Shown: one piece after another, positions 1-7,300 of the stretch | Position numbering within the stretch: the first letter of the stretch is position 1 | Layout of the letters: each line of letters opens with the position of its first letter | Assembly (NCBI GenBank): GCA_964614375.1 | Contig: CAZTLI010000060.1 | Coordinates: 1 to 17,180 of the forward strand | Source: CAZTLI01 sp964614375 | GTDB taxonomy: Bacteria; Chloroflexota; Anaerolineae; Aggregatilineales; Phototrophicaceae | Direction: 5' to 3' | Length of the DNA: 17,180 bases | Made by a program: the position numbers and the translations under genes | Notes under the pieces: model-generated | The model's database searches: none | What the model saw: the letters and a program-made list of their open reading frames with translations, nothing else | What the model was told of the DNA's origin: nothing

Positions 1-405
1 TTTGGAATATTCGCCCAACCGCTTATCGAGCGCAAAAGTCAAACCAAAGCGTTCCATCAGGTCGAGGGCGCGCTTTTTACTCAATTCGGCGGGCATGTGA
101 TAGACCCGTCCGAAGAAATCGAGATATTCGACGGCTTTCATGCGTTCGTACAAGCCGTGTTGTTCGGTGAGGACGCCGACACTCGCGCGCACCTGTGCGG
201 GTTGTGTCACCACGTCATAACCGGCAATCGTGGCTGTGCCCGACGTCGGCACAAGAATAGAGGTCATCATGCGGACAGTGGTGGTTTTGCCCGCGCCATT
301 TGGCCCCAACAACGCCAGTACCGCGCCGGGTTTGACTTCCAGCGAAACACGGTCTACTGCCCGAAAAGCGTCAAAATCTTTAGTCAGTTGATCGGCATTT
401 ATCAT
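1..405 (-). CDS. ABC transporter ATP-binding subunit, NatA/ABC-2 type (N-terminal 135 residues, runs off the window)
   Basis: This is the ATPase that would power an ABC-2 type exporter at the inner face of the membrane; substrate unknown. The minus-strand frame starts at ATG 405 (MINADQLTKDFDAFRAVDRV) and stays open to base 1. Walker A is at residues 34-42 (GPNGAGKTT). The stretch SVGVLTEQHGLYERM (about 75-89) is the Q-loop region as seen in NatA/DrrA-like ATPases. The last visible residues, GEYSK, are the beginning of the YSKGM-type signature motif, so the window cuts just before the signature and Walker B. A weak Shine-Dalgarno (CAGGTAA) precedes the ATG. The membrane permease is not in the window and would be expected further left. 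The family assignment is firm; the NatA-like subtype is inferred from the motif style. Confidence 0.93.
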   Translation of the reverse strand, partial: MINADQLTKDFDAFRAVDRVSLEVKPGAVLALLGPNGAGKTTTVRMMTSILVPTSGTATIAGYDVVTQPAQVRASVGVLTEQHGLYERMKAVEYLDFFGRVYHMPAELSKKRALDLMERFGLTFALDKRLGEYSK

Positions 406-454
406 ACACGTTACCTGAACTCGCTTCTGATACGGAGACATTCAATCATTATCG

Positions 455-487
455 CACACGGGCACATTGGAGACAATCACCCGTGTG
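455..487. promoter_or_regulatory. Inverted repeat upstream of the ABC ATPase gene, possible operator
   Basis: CACACGGG (455-462) and its exact complement CCCGTGTG (480-487) flank a 17-base centre. The repeat lies 50 bases upstream of the ATPase start. A minus-strand TACAAT hexamer at 506-511 could be the -10 element; no good -35 is found at 16-18 bases from it (TTGTGA at 525-530 is only 13 away). The arrangement would place the repeat just downstream of the transcription start, which suits either a dimeric repressor site or an RNA hairpin in the leader. No T-run follows, so it is not a terminator. Confidence 0.35.
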
Positions 488-591
488 TCCTTGTCCTGTG
501 GACTCATTGTACACAACAAAACGTTCACAAATCGTTTACGCAGCGTCTATATTGGATGCCGCAAAATAGCAAAATGTTACTAAATAAACGC

Positions 592-621
592 AAAATCGCC
601 CCGACTCTCATCAGGGCGATT
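592..621 (-). terminator. Rho-independent terminator of the pgsA-lgt operon
   Basis: An 8-bp perfect stem AATCGCCC / GGGCGATT (594-601 with 614-621) with a 12-base loop is followed on the minus strand by TTTTGCGTTTATTTA. It lies about 90 bases downstream of the lgt stop, beyond the tandem repeat, and closes the operon before the ABC ATPase gene begins. Confidence 0.7.
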
Positions 622-648
622 GAACGCATTCATTAGATTATTGCCACT

Positions 649-729
649 CGCCAGCGCGTTACTATTCGCCAGCGTGTTAAGATTCGCCAGCGCGTTACTA
701 TTCGCCAGCGTGTTAAGATTCGCCAGCGC
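649..729. repeat. 18-bp tandem repeat (perfect 36-bp duplication) covering the end of lgt
   Basis: CGCCAGCG recurs at 649, 667, 685, 703 and 721, exactly 18 bases apart. Two unit types alternate (A: CGCCAGCGCGTTACTATT; B: CGCCAGCGTGTTAAGATT), so 649-684 and 685-720 are identical 36-mers, and the fifth copy (721-729) is partial and coincides with coding sequence for the last residues of Lgt. The lgt stop codon (713-715) is inside a B unit. Downstream units therefore look like slipped or duplicated copies of the gene's own end. There are no spacers, so it is not a CRISPR array. Confidence 0.9.
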
Positions 730-1645
730 CTTCAGCAGCCGTTTCGAGTGATTGTTCCTCAACAGGCTCGACCACTTTTGCGCGGGGTTTATCCGCCGCG
801 CCCGAACGATGCCGATAGAGGAAAACGAGCACCGCAAGGATGAATGCAATACCCGTCGCCACCTGTGAACTGTTGATTTCAGTGCCGGGAATGTGTGCCA
901 CTTCGATACGCAGGAATTCGAGCAAGAAGCGAATGGCTGAATATTGAATGACATACAGGATAAACACATCACCCTTACGCAGACGATGGCGATAATTGGT
1001 GTAAACGTTATACAGCACAATGAACGCCAGCATACTCCAGAAGGCTTCATATAAGAACAGCGGGTGGAACAGGGTCTGTTCTGGCCCGGCGGCAGGATAT
1101 TCAACCAGACTGGTGTATTCACCAACGCGATGGGCGCGGTCAATGGGAATGCCCCAGGGGAGCTGCGTGGGCAGGCCATAGAGTTCCTGATTGACCCAAT
1201 TCGCCCAGCGACCAATGGCTTGACCCACAGGCAGTGCCACTGCCGCGATATCCATCCACACAGGAATATCCAATTTGTTGCGACGCATGTAGATATAGGC
1301 GCCGAGGAAACCGCCCAACACCGCCCCGAAAATGCTGAGTCCCCCGCTCCAGATAGCGATTGCGCCATCGGAAAGGTTGAAGAAATTTTGCAGATACCAC
1401 GCCGTATCGCGCCCTTCTGCCACCAGCGAAATCGGCGGGAACAGCACGAACCACAAGCGGGCAAGGACGATGCCGGGGATAATCGCCCACGTCAGCGCGC
1501 CCCAGATGTGGTCGGGGTCGAGCTTGCTGCGGCGGGCGAGACGTGCCGCAACCCAGGCGGCGACCATCATCGCAAATACAATGATGATACCGTAGTAACG
1601 GATTTGAATATTTCCGATTTGAATGTGTTGTGCTAGAAACTCCAT
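713..1645 (-). CDS. lgt: Prolipoprotein diacylglyceryl transferase
   Basis: Lgt is an inner-membrane enzyme that moves diacylglycerol from phosphatidylglycerol to the lipobox cysteine of prolipoproteins, the first step of lipoprotein maturation. The 310-residue product has several hydrophobic membrane segments and the Lgt signature GRWANWVNQELYG (145-157), in which R146, N149, E154 and G157 match the essential positions of the E. coli enzyme; HPLFLYE (194-200) matches the conserved HPxxLYE block. The canonical WYG near the N-terminus is YYG here (17-19). The start is supported by GAGAGGG about ten bases upstream, inside the end of the preceding gene (8-base gap). The C-terminus after the last membrane segment is a charged tail rich in Glu and Ala that ends inside an 18-bp tandem repeat. 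It is the second gene of a two-gene operon with a phospholipid synthase, which fits its need for phosphatidylglycerol. Confidence 0.96.
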   Translation of the reverse strand: MEFLAQHIQIGNIQIRYYGIIIVFAMMVAAWVAARLARRSKLDPDHIWGALTWAIIPGIVLARLWFVLFPPISLVAEGRDTAWYLQNFFNLSDGAIAIWSGGLSIFGAVLGGFLGAYIYMRRNKLDIPVWMDIAAVALPVGQAIGRWANWVNQELYGLPTQLPWGIPIDRAHRVGEYTSLVEYPAAGPEQTLFHPLFLYEAFWSMLAFIVLYNVYTNYRHRLRKGDVFILYVIQYSAIRFLLEFLRIEVAHIPGTEINSSQVATGIAFILAVLVFLYRHRSGAADKPRAKVVEPVEEQSLETAAEGAGES

Positions 1646-1653
1646 TGCTAAAT

Positions 1654-2265
1654 TTAGCCCTCTCTATCTTTAAGTGCTCTATATACAAACCAGAGTCGCT
1701 GCATGGCGGTAAAATTTGTACCCACAGCCAATATCCACATGCCCAGACTCAGCAGCGACGGAATCAGCAGCATTACCAGAATCACGACAGTGCGTTCCAT
1801 GCGCGAGAACAGACCAATTTTGACGGACACATCAACGCCATCGGCACGGGCACGGGCATAACTGACCGCGAATGTGCCGATCAGCGCCAGCATCGCCAGC
1901 AGCATATAGCCAAAATCGTCACGCACTGCAAAATAATAACTCAATCCGGCAAAAATGAAACCGTCGGCATAGCGATCCAGCATGGAATCGAGCATTTCGC
2001 CGAAGCGTCCGCGCCGCTGCATCGCCCGCGCCACCGCACCGTCCACCGCATCGAGGGGCAGGCTAATGAATAGGATGATGCCGCCAAGTTGCAAATCGCC
2101 GCCTGCAATGACGATTGCCGACAACGCCACTAATATTAACCCCATAACCGTAATCGTATCGGGGTGAATACCCATCCTGAAGACCGCTTTGCCAATGCGC
2201 GATAGGAAGTCTTTGGTGTAACCGCGTACCCGGTCGGTGAGTGTAATTGGCTGTTGGTTCGACAT
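1654..2265 (-). CDS. CDP-alcohol phosphatidyltransferase (PgsA / PIP-synthase family)
   Basis: Membrane enzyme that swaps CMP on CDP-diacylglycerol for an alcohol such as glycerol 3-phosphate or inositol phosphate, making a phospholipid headgroup. The complete catalytic pattern D-x2-D-G-x2-A-R-x8-G-x3-D-x3-D is present: D72, D75, G76, A79, R80, G89, D93, D97 (DAVDGAVAR followed by GEMLDSMLD). Hydrophobic helices surround it and the length (203 residues) is usual for the family. The N-terminal half resembles actinobacterial/Chloroflexota phosphatidylinositol-phosphate synthases at least as much as true PgsA, so the acceptor alcohol cannot be decided from the sequence. It precedes lgt by 8 bases and overlaps its ribosome binding site, so the two are probably coupled. 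Its own start has a poor Shine-Dalgarno (AAGAG). The 52 bases between it and the divergent tRNA gene must hold its promoter, which I could not place. Confidence 0.9.
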   Translation of the reverse strand: MSNQQPITLTDRVRGYTKDFLSRIGKAVFRMGIHPDTITVMGLILVALSAIVIAGGDLQLGGIILFISLPLDAVDGAVARAMQRRGRFGEMLDSMLDRYADGFIFAGLSYYFAVRDDFGYMLLAMLALIGTFAVSYARARADGVDVSVKIGLFSRMERTVVILVMLLIPSLLSLGMWILAVGTNFTAMQRLWFVYRALKDREG

Positions 2266-2275
2266 AAACTGACTC

Positions 2276-2304
2276 TTGTATCAACCCGGACTATTCGTTA
2301 CACT
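2276..2304 (+). promoter_or_regulatory. Sigma-70 type promoter of tRNA-Pro
   Basis: TTGTAT (2276-2281), a 17-base spacer and TACACT (2299-2304) lie just upstream of the tRNA. The start point would be near 2311, leaving about seven bases of leader before the mature tRNA at 2318. The -35 element touches the upstream sequence of the divergently oriented phosphatidyltransferase gene. Confidence 0.6.
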
Positions 2305-2317
2305 GTGACTCAGAGTT

Positions 2318-2391
2318 CGGGGCGTGGCGCAGCCCGGTAGCGCGCACCGTTCGGGTCGGTGAGGTCGTGGGTTCAAATCCCGCCGCCCCGA
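2318..2391 (+). tRNA. tRNA-Pro, anticodon CGG
   Basis: All four arms can be folded. The acceptor is CGGGGCG (2318-2324) with CGCCCCG (2384-2390), the D arm GCGC/GCGC, the anticodon stem CACCG/CGGTG (2345-2349 with 2357-2361) with loop TTCGGGT and anticodon CGG at 2352-2354, and the T arm GTGGG-TTCAAAT-CCCGC. The discriminator is A2391. The 3' CCA is not encoded (ACAC follows), so it must be added by CCA-adding enzyme. It reads Pro codon CCG. It is the only clear plus-strand gene in the window and has its own promoter and terminator. Confidence 0.97.
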
Positions 2392-2406
2392 CACTTTCCC
2401 AAAATT

Positions 2407-2432
2407 TCCCGCCAAGTCGCGCGGGATTTTTT
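2407..2432 (+). terminator. Rho-independent terminator of tRNA-Pro
   Basis: TCCCGC / GCGGGA (2407-2412 with 2421-2426) with an 8-base loop is followed at once by six T (2427-2432). It lies 15 bases after the tRNA. Confidence 0.88.
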
Positions 2433-2720
2433 ATTTCCCACAATACAAAAACACAGCCACAATGTGCGCTTGTTAAAACCCTCTCAACCGTTGAATGATA
2501 CGGGTTGCGGGCGTTCTATTCCAGTGCCAATTGCATAATCTAGGATTGAACGGCAGCGACGCCTTGAGAAACAGTCGGTCGCAGCGGTTAAAATGGCTGC
2601 TGGCTAAAAGCATAATGAACCGTAAAGAGCGCAGGGGGTTGCGGGCAAAAGATGAACCACAGCGGCGCAGTGAACCCGGAAGTTAAACGGCAGCATTTAG
2701 CGTTCACGGTGGGTAGCAGA
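2433..2720. other. Non-coding interval with a short 5S-rRNA-like motif
   Basis: No convincing gene lies between the tRNA terminator and the end of the RlmB-like gene. On the plus strand the segment GAACCAC (2654-2660) followed by GAACCCGGAAGTTAAAC (2672-2688) closely resembles the helix III/loop C core of bacterial 5S rRNA (compare GAACACGGAAGTTAAGC). The helix I, II, IV and V sequences expected around it are not recognisable, and a full-length 5S would run into the RlmB-like gene. It could be a decayed 5S fragment or chance. A small hairpin GCAGC/GCTGC near 2581-2600 is also present. No terminator for the five-gene minus-strand operon is obvious here. Confidence 0.25.
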
Positions 2721-3464
2721 TTAGGGGCTTCGTTGGCGGGCGATTTCGAAGGCGATGGCGCTGGCGGCGGCGACTGTGCCCAATGATTGGCGGAAGTCAC
2801 GCCCATATGGGATTTGCAGCAGCAGGTCGGCTTTGTCCATGAATGAGCGGGTGACACCGCGTTTCTCGCCACCAATCAGCAGGAACAGGGGCACGGTCAA
2901 ATCGGCGGCATAGAGAGAGACAGCGCGGTCTTCTCTGGCTGTTGTGACGATGGTGAGGCCGTGTGTGCGATAAAAATCTGCCGCATCCTGCGCCGTTTCT
3001 GCGATTGCCAGTTTGACCCGTTCTGATGCCCCTGCTGATGCCCGTCCGACGACGCTGGCCGCAGTGAGCCAATTACGCGGACGGACGACAATGCCAGCGA
3101 CTCCGGCGGCATAGAGGGCGCGGACGGTGTAGCCAAAGTTATAGGGGTCTTCGATGCCATCAAGCATCACCACCCACGCCAATTTTGCCGCTTCAATGAG
3201 GTCATTGAGTGTGACAAATTGACGTTCACCCACTGTCGCCACCACGCCACCGTGTGTATTGCCTTCGGTCAGCGTCCTAATGGTGGCGTCATCGACAAAA
3301 TCAACGGGAATATTGGAAGCACGGGCGCGTTTGACCAAATCGCTCAGGTGACGGTCATACTGCTTGCTCTGGTGGATGGCGATGCGATGAATTGGGCGAC
3401 TGCCACTATAGAGTGCAGCATTAATCGAGAGATAGCCTTCGAGCATGGCGGGTGTTTCGATCAT
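2721..3464 (-). CDS. RlmB/TrmH-like SPOUT RNA 2'-O-ribose methyltransferase
   Basis: Transfers a methyl group from S-adenosylmethionine to a ribose 2'-OH of rRNA or tRNA. The 247-residue length equals that of RlmB, the 23S rRNA G2251 enzyme. There is an N-terminal substrate-binding part (about 1-90) and a C-terminal SpoU domain with motif 1 DPYNFGYTVRALYAAGV (106-122, with N109 and R115), motif 2 GGEKRGV (198-204) and IPYG (218-221). Motif 3 reads SLGTVAAAS (227-235), whereas RlmB-type enzymes normally have SLN at its start, so the Asn is Gly here. Its ATG overlaps the stop of the upstream serine hydrolase gene by four bases (ATGA). It is the last gene of a five-gene operon. The fold is certain; the exact target nucleotide is not, hence no symbol. 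Confidence 0.88.
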   Translation of the reverse strand: MIETPAMLEGYLSINAALYSGSRPIHRIAIHQSKQYDRHLSDLVKRARASNIPVDFVDDATIRTLTEGNTHGGVVATVGERQFVTLNDLIEAAKLAWVVMLDGIEDPYNFGYTVRALYAAGVAGIVVRPRNWLTAASVVGRASAGASERVKLAIAETAQDAADFYRTHGLTIVTTAREDRAVSLYAADLTVPLFLLIGGEKRGVTRSFMDKADLLLQIPYGRDFRQSLGTVAAASAIAFEIARQRSP

Positions 3465-5059
3465 CGTGTTACTTTCTGGCGTGTGAATTTAAAAGCGTTG
3501 GCCCACATGAATGTATCCGGGTCAATGAATTGTAGCGTACCGATTGAACAGGCGAATAGCGACGGATTGAGGGCGATACAGGCATATTCGCGGCGGTCAT
3601 CGTCTGAATAGACATGGAGGGTATTCTTTTCCACGCGCAGTGTGAAGGTATCGACATCGGCAGTGTAGATACCGTCGTAGTCGCGCGAGATCGTGCCGTG
3701 ATATGGTTCATATTCTATTCGGCGGCATGGTTCGCCATTGAGATAGAAAAATTCGCGGCTGTGCAAACCCACTGATACGCTACCACCCCCATATACGCCC
3801 TGCCGTACCCGTTTCAGCGGAGTCACTATCCCATGCCAATCGACCATTGGCTTATTATCTTCCAGATAGAGGCGTACCAACCCCACACTATCACCAAGAT
3901 AGCAGCCAGCATAATCCGACTCGCAGCGCGACCCATCACCGGGCAGCGTGGGAAATGTGATGTCATCGGGCAAATTGAGGAGTTGGTCGAAGATGCTGTG
4001 AATGAGGCTGCGGGCAGCGTCCCAGAACTGCGGCGCGCGATTGCACAGCATGACGACGCCTGTGCCGCGTCCTGGCGCAAACCACAGCCAGCCGCCGTAT
4101 TTATGGATTGCGCCATTGTGCCCGACCAAACGCACACCTTTATAGTTGTATGAGCGGAAACCCGCCCCATAGCCCGCGAAATCGCCTGTCATCCGGTTGA
4201 CATGGGGCGTGTGCATGGCGGCGATGGATGCGGGCGACAAAAATCGCCCACCTTGCCACTGTCCATTATTGAGATTCATCAACACAAAGTTACACAAATC
4301 GGTGATGGTCGCCAGTGCGAAGCCACAGGGATGCTGACCGGGACTATCAACGGGTGGGAACAGTGGAATGGGAATGCCATCTTCATTCAGGCGGTGCGAG
4401 TATGCCAATGGCAGAACGCGCTTGAAGGGATCGAATGTGGTGCTAGACATATTGAGAGGCCATAGCACAACCTCTTTCATCAAGTTGCTGTAGGCTGTCT
4501 CTTCGTGCGACCAGAGCAGACGCGCATGTTGCAAAGGGTTTCTCGACGATGCAACTGCCGCACACGCGATATACCCCGCGAGATTATAACCCATGTTGCT
4601 GTAATAGTAGACGGTGTTCGGTGGCGCGACGGGCTGGATGTTGGGCAGTTCCTGTGTGATGGTGTCCGCCAGCGGTAAGCCGGGACGATACGTGAGCGCG
4701 GTGGGCAGCCCCGCGGTATGACTGAGCAGCATTCGTAACGTAATCACATTTTCTAAGCGTGATTTGCCGATGGGCAGTCCCGGATGTGCGCTATAGCGGG
4801 CAATAGGCACATCAAGGTCGAGCACACCGGCCTCAACCAATTTCATGATGAGGGTGGCGGTTAGCGATTTGGTGATTGAACCGATGCGGAAGCGGGTATC
4901 GTCGGTCACGGGGACGCCGCCCGCCCCGACCATCGTCACACCCTGTCCCGCGCTATAGATGACGGCATGGTCGTGGATGACCGCCAGCGCGAGTCCGGGC
5001 ACTTGCGCCGATTCCAGCGCCGCTGTGAGTTGGGCTTCCAGCGCGGGCACATCCAGCAT
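3461..5059 (-). CDS. Serine hydrolase of the beta-lactamase / penicillin-binding-protein class C family
   Basis: 532-residue protein with the three active-site elements of the family: SITK (S61 nucleophile, K64), YSN (153-155) and a late HNG (314-316, in GHNGAIHKYGGW) that replaces KTG, as is common in the esterase/peptidase branch. LLSHTAGL (111-118) is also typical. After about residue 360 a separate beta-rich C-terminal region follows, like the C-terminal domains that accompany many such hydrolases. No signal peptide is visible, so a cytoplasmic location is likely and a true beta-lactamase or cell-wall role is unlikely; the substrate may be a peptide or an ester. The start is supported by GGAGGACG 13 or so bases upstream, and it begins 3 bases after the nucleotidyltransferase stop. 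Confidence 0.9.
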   Translation of the reverse strand: MLDVPALEAQLTAALESAQVPGLALAVIHDHAVIYSAGQGVTMVGAGGVPVTDDTRFRIGSITKSLTATLIMKLVEAGVLDLDVPIARYSAHPGLPIGKSRLENVITLRMLLSHTAGLPTALTYRPGLPLADTITQELPNIQPVAPPNTVYYYSNMGYNLAGYIACAAVASSRNPLQHARLLWSHEETAYSNLMKEVVLWPLNMSSTTFDPFKRVLPLAYSHRLNEDGIPIPLFPPVDSPGQHPCGFALATITDLCNFVLMNLNNGQWQGGRFLSPASIAAMHTPHVNRMTGDFAGYGAGFRSYNYKGVRLVGHNGAIHKYGGWLWFAPGRGTGVVMLCNRAPQFWDAARSLIHSIFDQLLNLPDDITFPTLPGDGSRCESDYAGCYLGDSVGLVRLYLEDNKPMVDWHGIVTPLKRVRQGVYGGGSVSVGLHSREFFYLNGEPCRRIEYEPYHGTISRDYDGIYTADVDTFTLRVEKNTLHVYSDDDRREYACIALNPSLFACSIGTLQFIDPDTFMWANAFKFTRQKVTR

Positions 5060-5062
5060 GAA

Positions 5063-5824
5063 CTACACGTCCTCCGGCGGCGACTCCCACTCAAAAAAGC
5101 GCTGCACGCCGATGGTTTTGTCAGCGATGGACTTCGCGATGGTAAAGTGCTCGTCAACAGCGGCAGCGACCAGAAAGCGGCGCATCAGGCTGGCGAGTGT
5201 CGGGTCGAAATCGTCAAGGGCAGTCAGCAAGTCCTTGTCGCGCGGGATATTGTGTCCAGCGGCGAGGAAACGATAGCGCAGCATCTCATAAACAGAGACT
5301 GTCAGCATCAACCGCGCATTCAGAGGATGACTGTGCTGGATGTCCTGCGCGTTTTCATAACGATCCACCACATGATAGCGCATAAAATCGAGTTGGATGG
5401 AGGACGGATTGGGCGGGAGCGCGAGAAACGCAGTGGCTTGTTGGATGAGTTGGGCGATGATCGGGTCGCGATCCAGGATGACAAAGCCTGTCGCCAGCAT
5501 GTGGGCGGTTGATGGGATACCTGTCGCGCGCTGTTCTTCCAGATATTTGATGATTCGGGACGGTGGATTGACGAATAATTCGGCGGGCACGCCATTAAAA
5601 TACTTCTGGATGCGCTGGCGCTGTTGGTGGGCGTAGATGATATGAATGTCGAAATCGCTGTTGGCTCTGGGATTGCCGCGAATGATTGTTCCGGTGGCGA
5701 CAATGCCGAGTACGTCCTCCCCAAAACGATGCAGCGTGTAGCGCACGGCTTCTCGCAGCGCCGAATCGTGGTCGGGCGAGAGATTATCAGGCCAGCCACA
5801 CTGCGCGAACAGGGCGTTGGTCAT
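5063..5824 (-). CDS. Nucleotidyltransferase-domain protein (Pol-beta superfamily)
   Basis: 253 residues from ATG 5824. Residues 40-64 contain the superfamily core: G45-T46 followed by G50 and SDFD (56-59), with D57 and D59 as expected metal ligands. The usual GS dipeptide is GT. The rest looks helical, with a strongly helical C-terminal half. Such proteins transfer nucleotides to small molecules, RNA or protein; the substrate cannot be told. The frame extends upstream to 5905, but AAAGGAC lies eleven bases before ATG 5824, and that ATG follows the mazG stop after a single base, so the short version is chosen. Tight spacing on both sides shows that it belongs to the cupin-mazG operon. No toxin-antitoxin partner (HEPN) gene is adjacent. 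Confidence 0.82.
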   Translation of the reverse strand: MTNALFAQCGWPDNLSPDHDSALREAVRYTLHRFGEDVLGIVATGTIIRGNPRANSDFDIHIIYAHQQRQRIQKYFNGVPAELFVNPPSRIIKYLEEQRATGIPSTAHMLATGFVILDRDPIIAQLIQQATAFLALPPNPSSIQLDFMRYHVVDRYENAQDIQHSHPLNARLMLTVSVYEMLRYRFLAAGHNIPRDKDLLTALDDFDPTLASLMRRFLVAAAVDEHFTIAKSIADKTIGVQRFFEWESPPEDV

Positions 5825-5825
5825 C

Positions 5826-7283
5826 TCATAGTCCTTTTGCCTTCGCCTCGTCCCAGAGGGCGTCCATTTCTGCCAGTGTATAGTCGGTGAGGGGTTTGTC
5901 GCCATTGATTGACGTTTGTTCCTCTATATAGGTGAAGCGGCGGTAAAATTTGGCGTTGATTTCGCGCAGAATACTCTCCGGGTCATGCACACCCAACCAG
6001 CGCAGATAATTCACCAGCACAAACATCACATCACCAATTTCACTGGCACGCTCGGTATCGGTCGGCGCGCTGAAGATTTCGTCCAATTCTTCGCGGATTT
6101 TCTGTTCGACGCCGCTGATGTCAGGCCAATCGAAGCCCACTTTTGCCGCTTTTTCCTGATATTTGTGGGCGACCAAGAGCGCGGGCAGTCCTCTGGGCAC
6201 GCCATCCAGAATCGACTTGCGTACATTGTCATCACCATTTTTCTCGGCTTTTTTGATGTCTTCCCAATTGGCGACGACTTTTTCAGCATCGCCCTGCACA
6301 TCGACATCGCCCCATACATGCGGATGACGACGAATCATCTTCTCATTGACGTGGCGGATGACATCTGCCATCTGGAAATCGCCGTATTCGGTGGCGATTT
6401 GCACATGCAGCACCACTTGCAGCAGCAGGTCGCCTAACTCCGCGCACAGGTTGTCCATATCCCCAGCGTCAATCGCTTCGAGGACTTCATGCGCCTCTTC
6501 GAGCAGATAAGGCCGCAGCGATTGGTGCGTTTGCTCTCTATCCCAGGGGCAGCCTTCGGGGGCGCGCAGGTGGGCAATTGTCTCTTGAAAGGACTCGAAG
6601 CTGGTCAATGCGCCCAACTCCGGCACATACAGCGATGTGAGATGGTCAATATGCGGGCTGTGGTCGATCTCATACAGGGGCAGCGCTTCGATGTGGACAT
6701 CGGTTGTGCCCGCGCGATGAATGAGCTTGACCGGGTGGTCATCGGGATATTGATTCATCAACGTCAATTTGACATCGGACGCCACCTGACGGCTATAGAC
6801 CTGCCCAATAAGCGCCGAAAACGCCGGATTTAGCGCCGGGTGATGCTGGCTGGCGAGGATAAGGCCATCGACGATTTGCAGACCGTCCAGCGCGTCAATT
6901 TGCAGCAGGGACAGCATCGGTTCGATGAAGCTGATGCCATTGATGATTTGCACGCTTAATCCGGTTTCATGCGCTGCCGATACGATGCGCGCGGCAGTCG
7001 ATTCGCCGACTAAGGGGTCACCGGGCACGGCATAGACTACATCGCCGGCCTGCGCCGCTTCGAGGATTCGCGCCGTAATCGCTGCATAGACATCGGCAAA
7101 GTCGGTGAATGTCTCGTAGAGGTCGTCGAAGCTGTGATAGGTCGCGTTCTGTGGCAGATGCGGCACACAGGGATGGCGTGACGTGCGGAGATAGACTGTG
7201 TGCGCGTTTTCGAGGGTGCGCCACGCCTTCAACGACAGGTCATCTATAGCGCCGGGGCCCAGCCCGATGATGGTGATTGTCAT
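5826..7283 (-). CDS. mazG: Two-domain nucleoside triphosphate pyrophosphohydrolase (tetrapyrrole methylase-like domain + MazG)
   Basis: 485 residues with the architecture of Bacillus YabN. Residues 1-220 form a tetrapyrrole (corrin/porphyrin) methylase fold with GLGPG (7-11) and PGDP (87-90). Residues 230-485 form the MazG domain, beginning LRAPEGCPWDREQTHQSL (239-256). The Mg-binding pattern is complete: E262-E263, E266, then E282 and D285. MazG hydrolyses NTPs or dNTPs to monophosphate and pyrophosphate and clears aberrant nucleotides; the N-terminal domain's activity in such fusions is poorly known. AGAGGA lies ten bases before the ATG. The cupin gene ends 17 bases upstream and the nucleotidyltransferase starts 1 base after the stop. 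Confidence 0.94.
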   Translation of the reverse strand: MTITIIGLGPGAIDDLSLKAWRTLENAHTVYLRTSRHPCVPHLPQNATYHSFDDLYETFTDFADVYAAITARILEAAQAGDVVYAVPGDPLVGESTAARIVSAAHETGLSVQIINGISFIEPMLSLLQIDALDGLQIVDGLILASQHHPALNPAFSALIGQVYSRQVASDVKLTLMNQYPDDHPVKLIHRAGTTDVHIEALPLYEIDHSPHIDHLTSLYVPELGALTSFESFQETIAHLRAPEGCPWDREQTHQSLRPYLLEEAHEVLEAIDAGDMDNLCAELGDLLLQVVLHVQIATEYGDFQMADVIRHVNEKMIRRHPHVWGDVDVQGDAEKVVANWEDIKKAEKNGDDNVRKSILDGVPRGLPALLVAHKYQEKAAKVGFDWPDISGVEQKIREELDEIFSAPTDTERASEIGDVMFVLVNYLRWLGVHDPESILREINAKFYRRFTYIEEQTSINGDKPLTDYTLAEMDALWDEAKAKGL

Positions 7284-7300
7284 GGTTCGTCCTCTGTCGC

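Noticed and set aside
97..636. Plus-strand open frame of 179 codons
   Set aside because: It runs antisense through the ABC ATPase and across its promoter region; the translation has no recognisable domain and the minus-strand ATPase is certain.
649..729. CRISPR-like array
   Set aside because: The 18-bp units are directly joined, with no spacers, and there are no cas genes.
580..1464. Minus-strand 294-codon frame with Leu-Ala-Asn-type repeats at its C-terminus
   Set aside because: It overlaps lgt in another frame. The repeats stay open only because the DNA repeat is 18 bases, a multiple of three.
2266..2317. Minus-strand promoter for the phosphatidyltransferase gene
   Set aside because: No pair of hexamers with acceptable spacing could be placed in the 52 bases, though a promoter must be near.
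2495..2686. Plus-strand 63-codon frame between tRNA-Pro and the RlmB-like gene
   Set aside because: No ribosome site, no domain, and it ends in the 5S-like motif.
2480..2720. RNase P RNA, tmRNA or SRP RNA
   Set aside because: None of the conserved cores of these RNAs is present.
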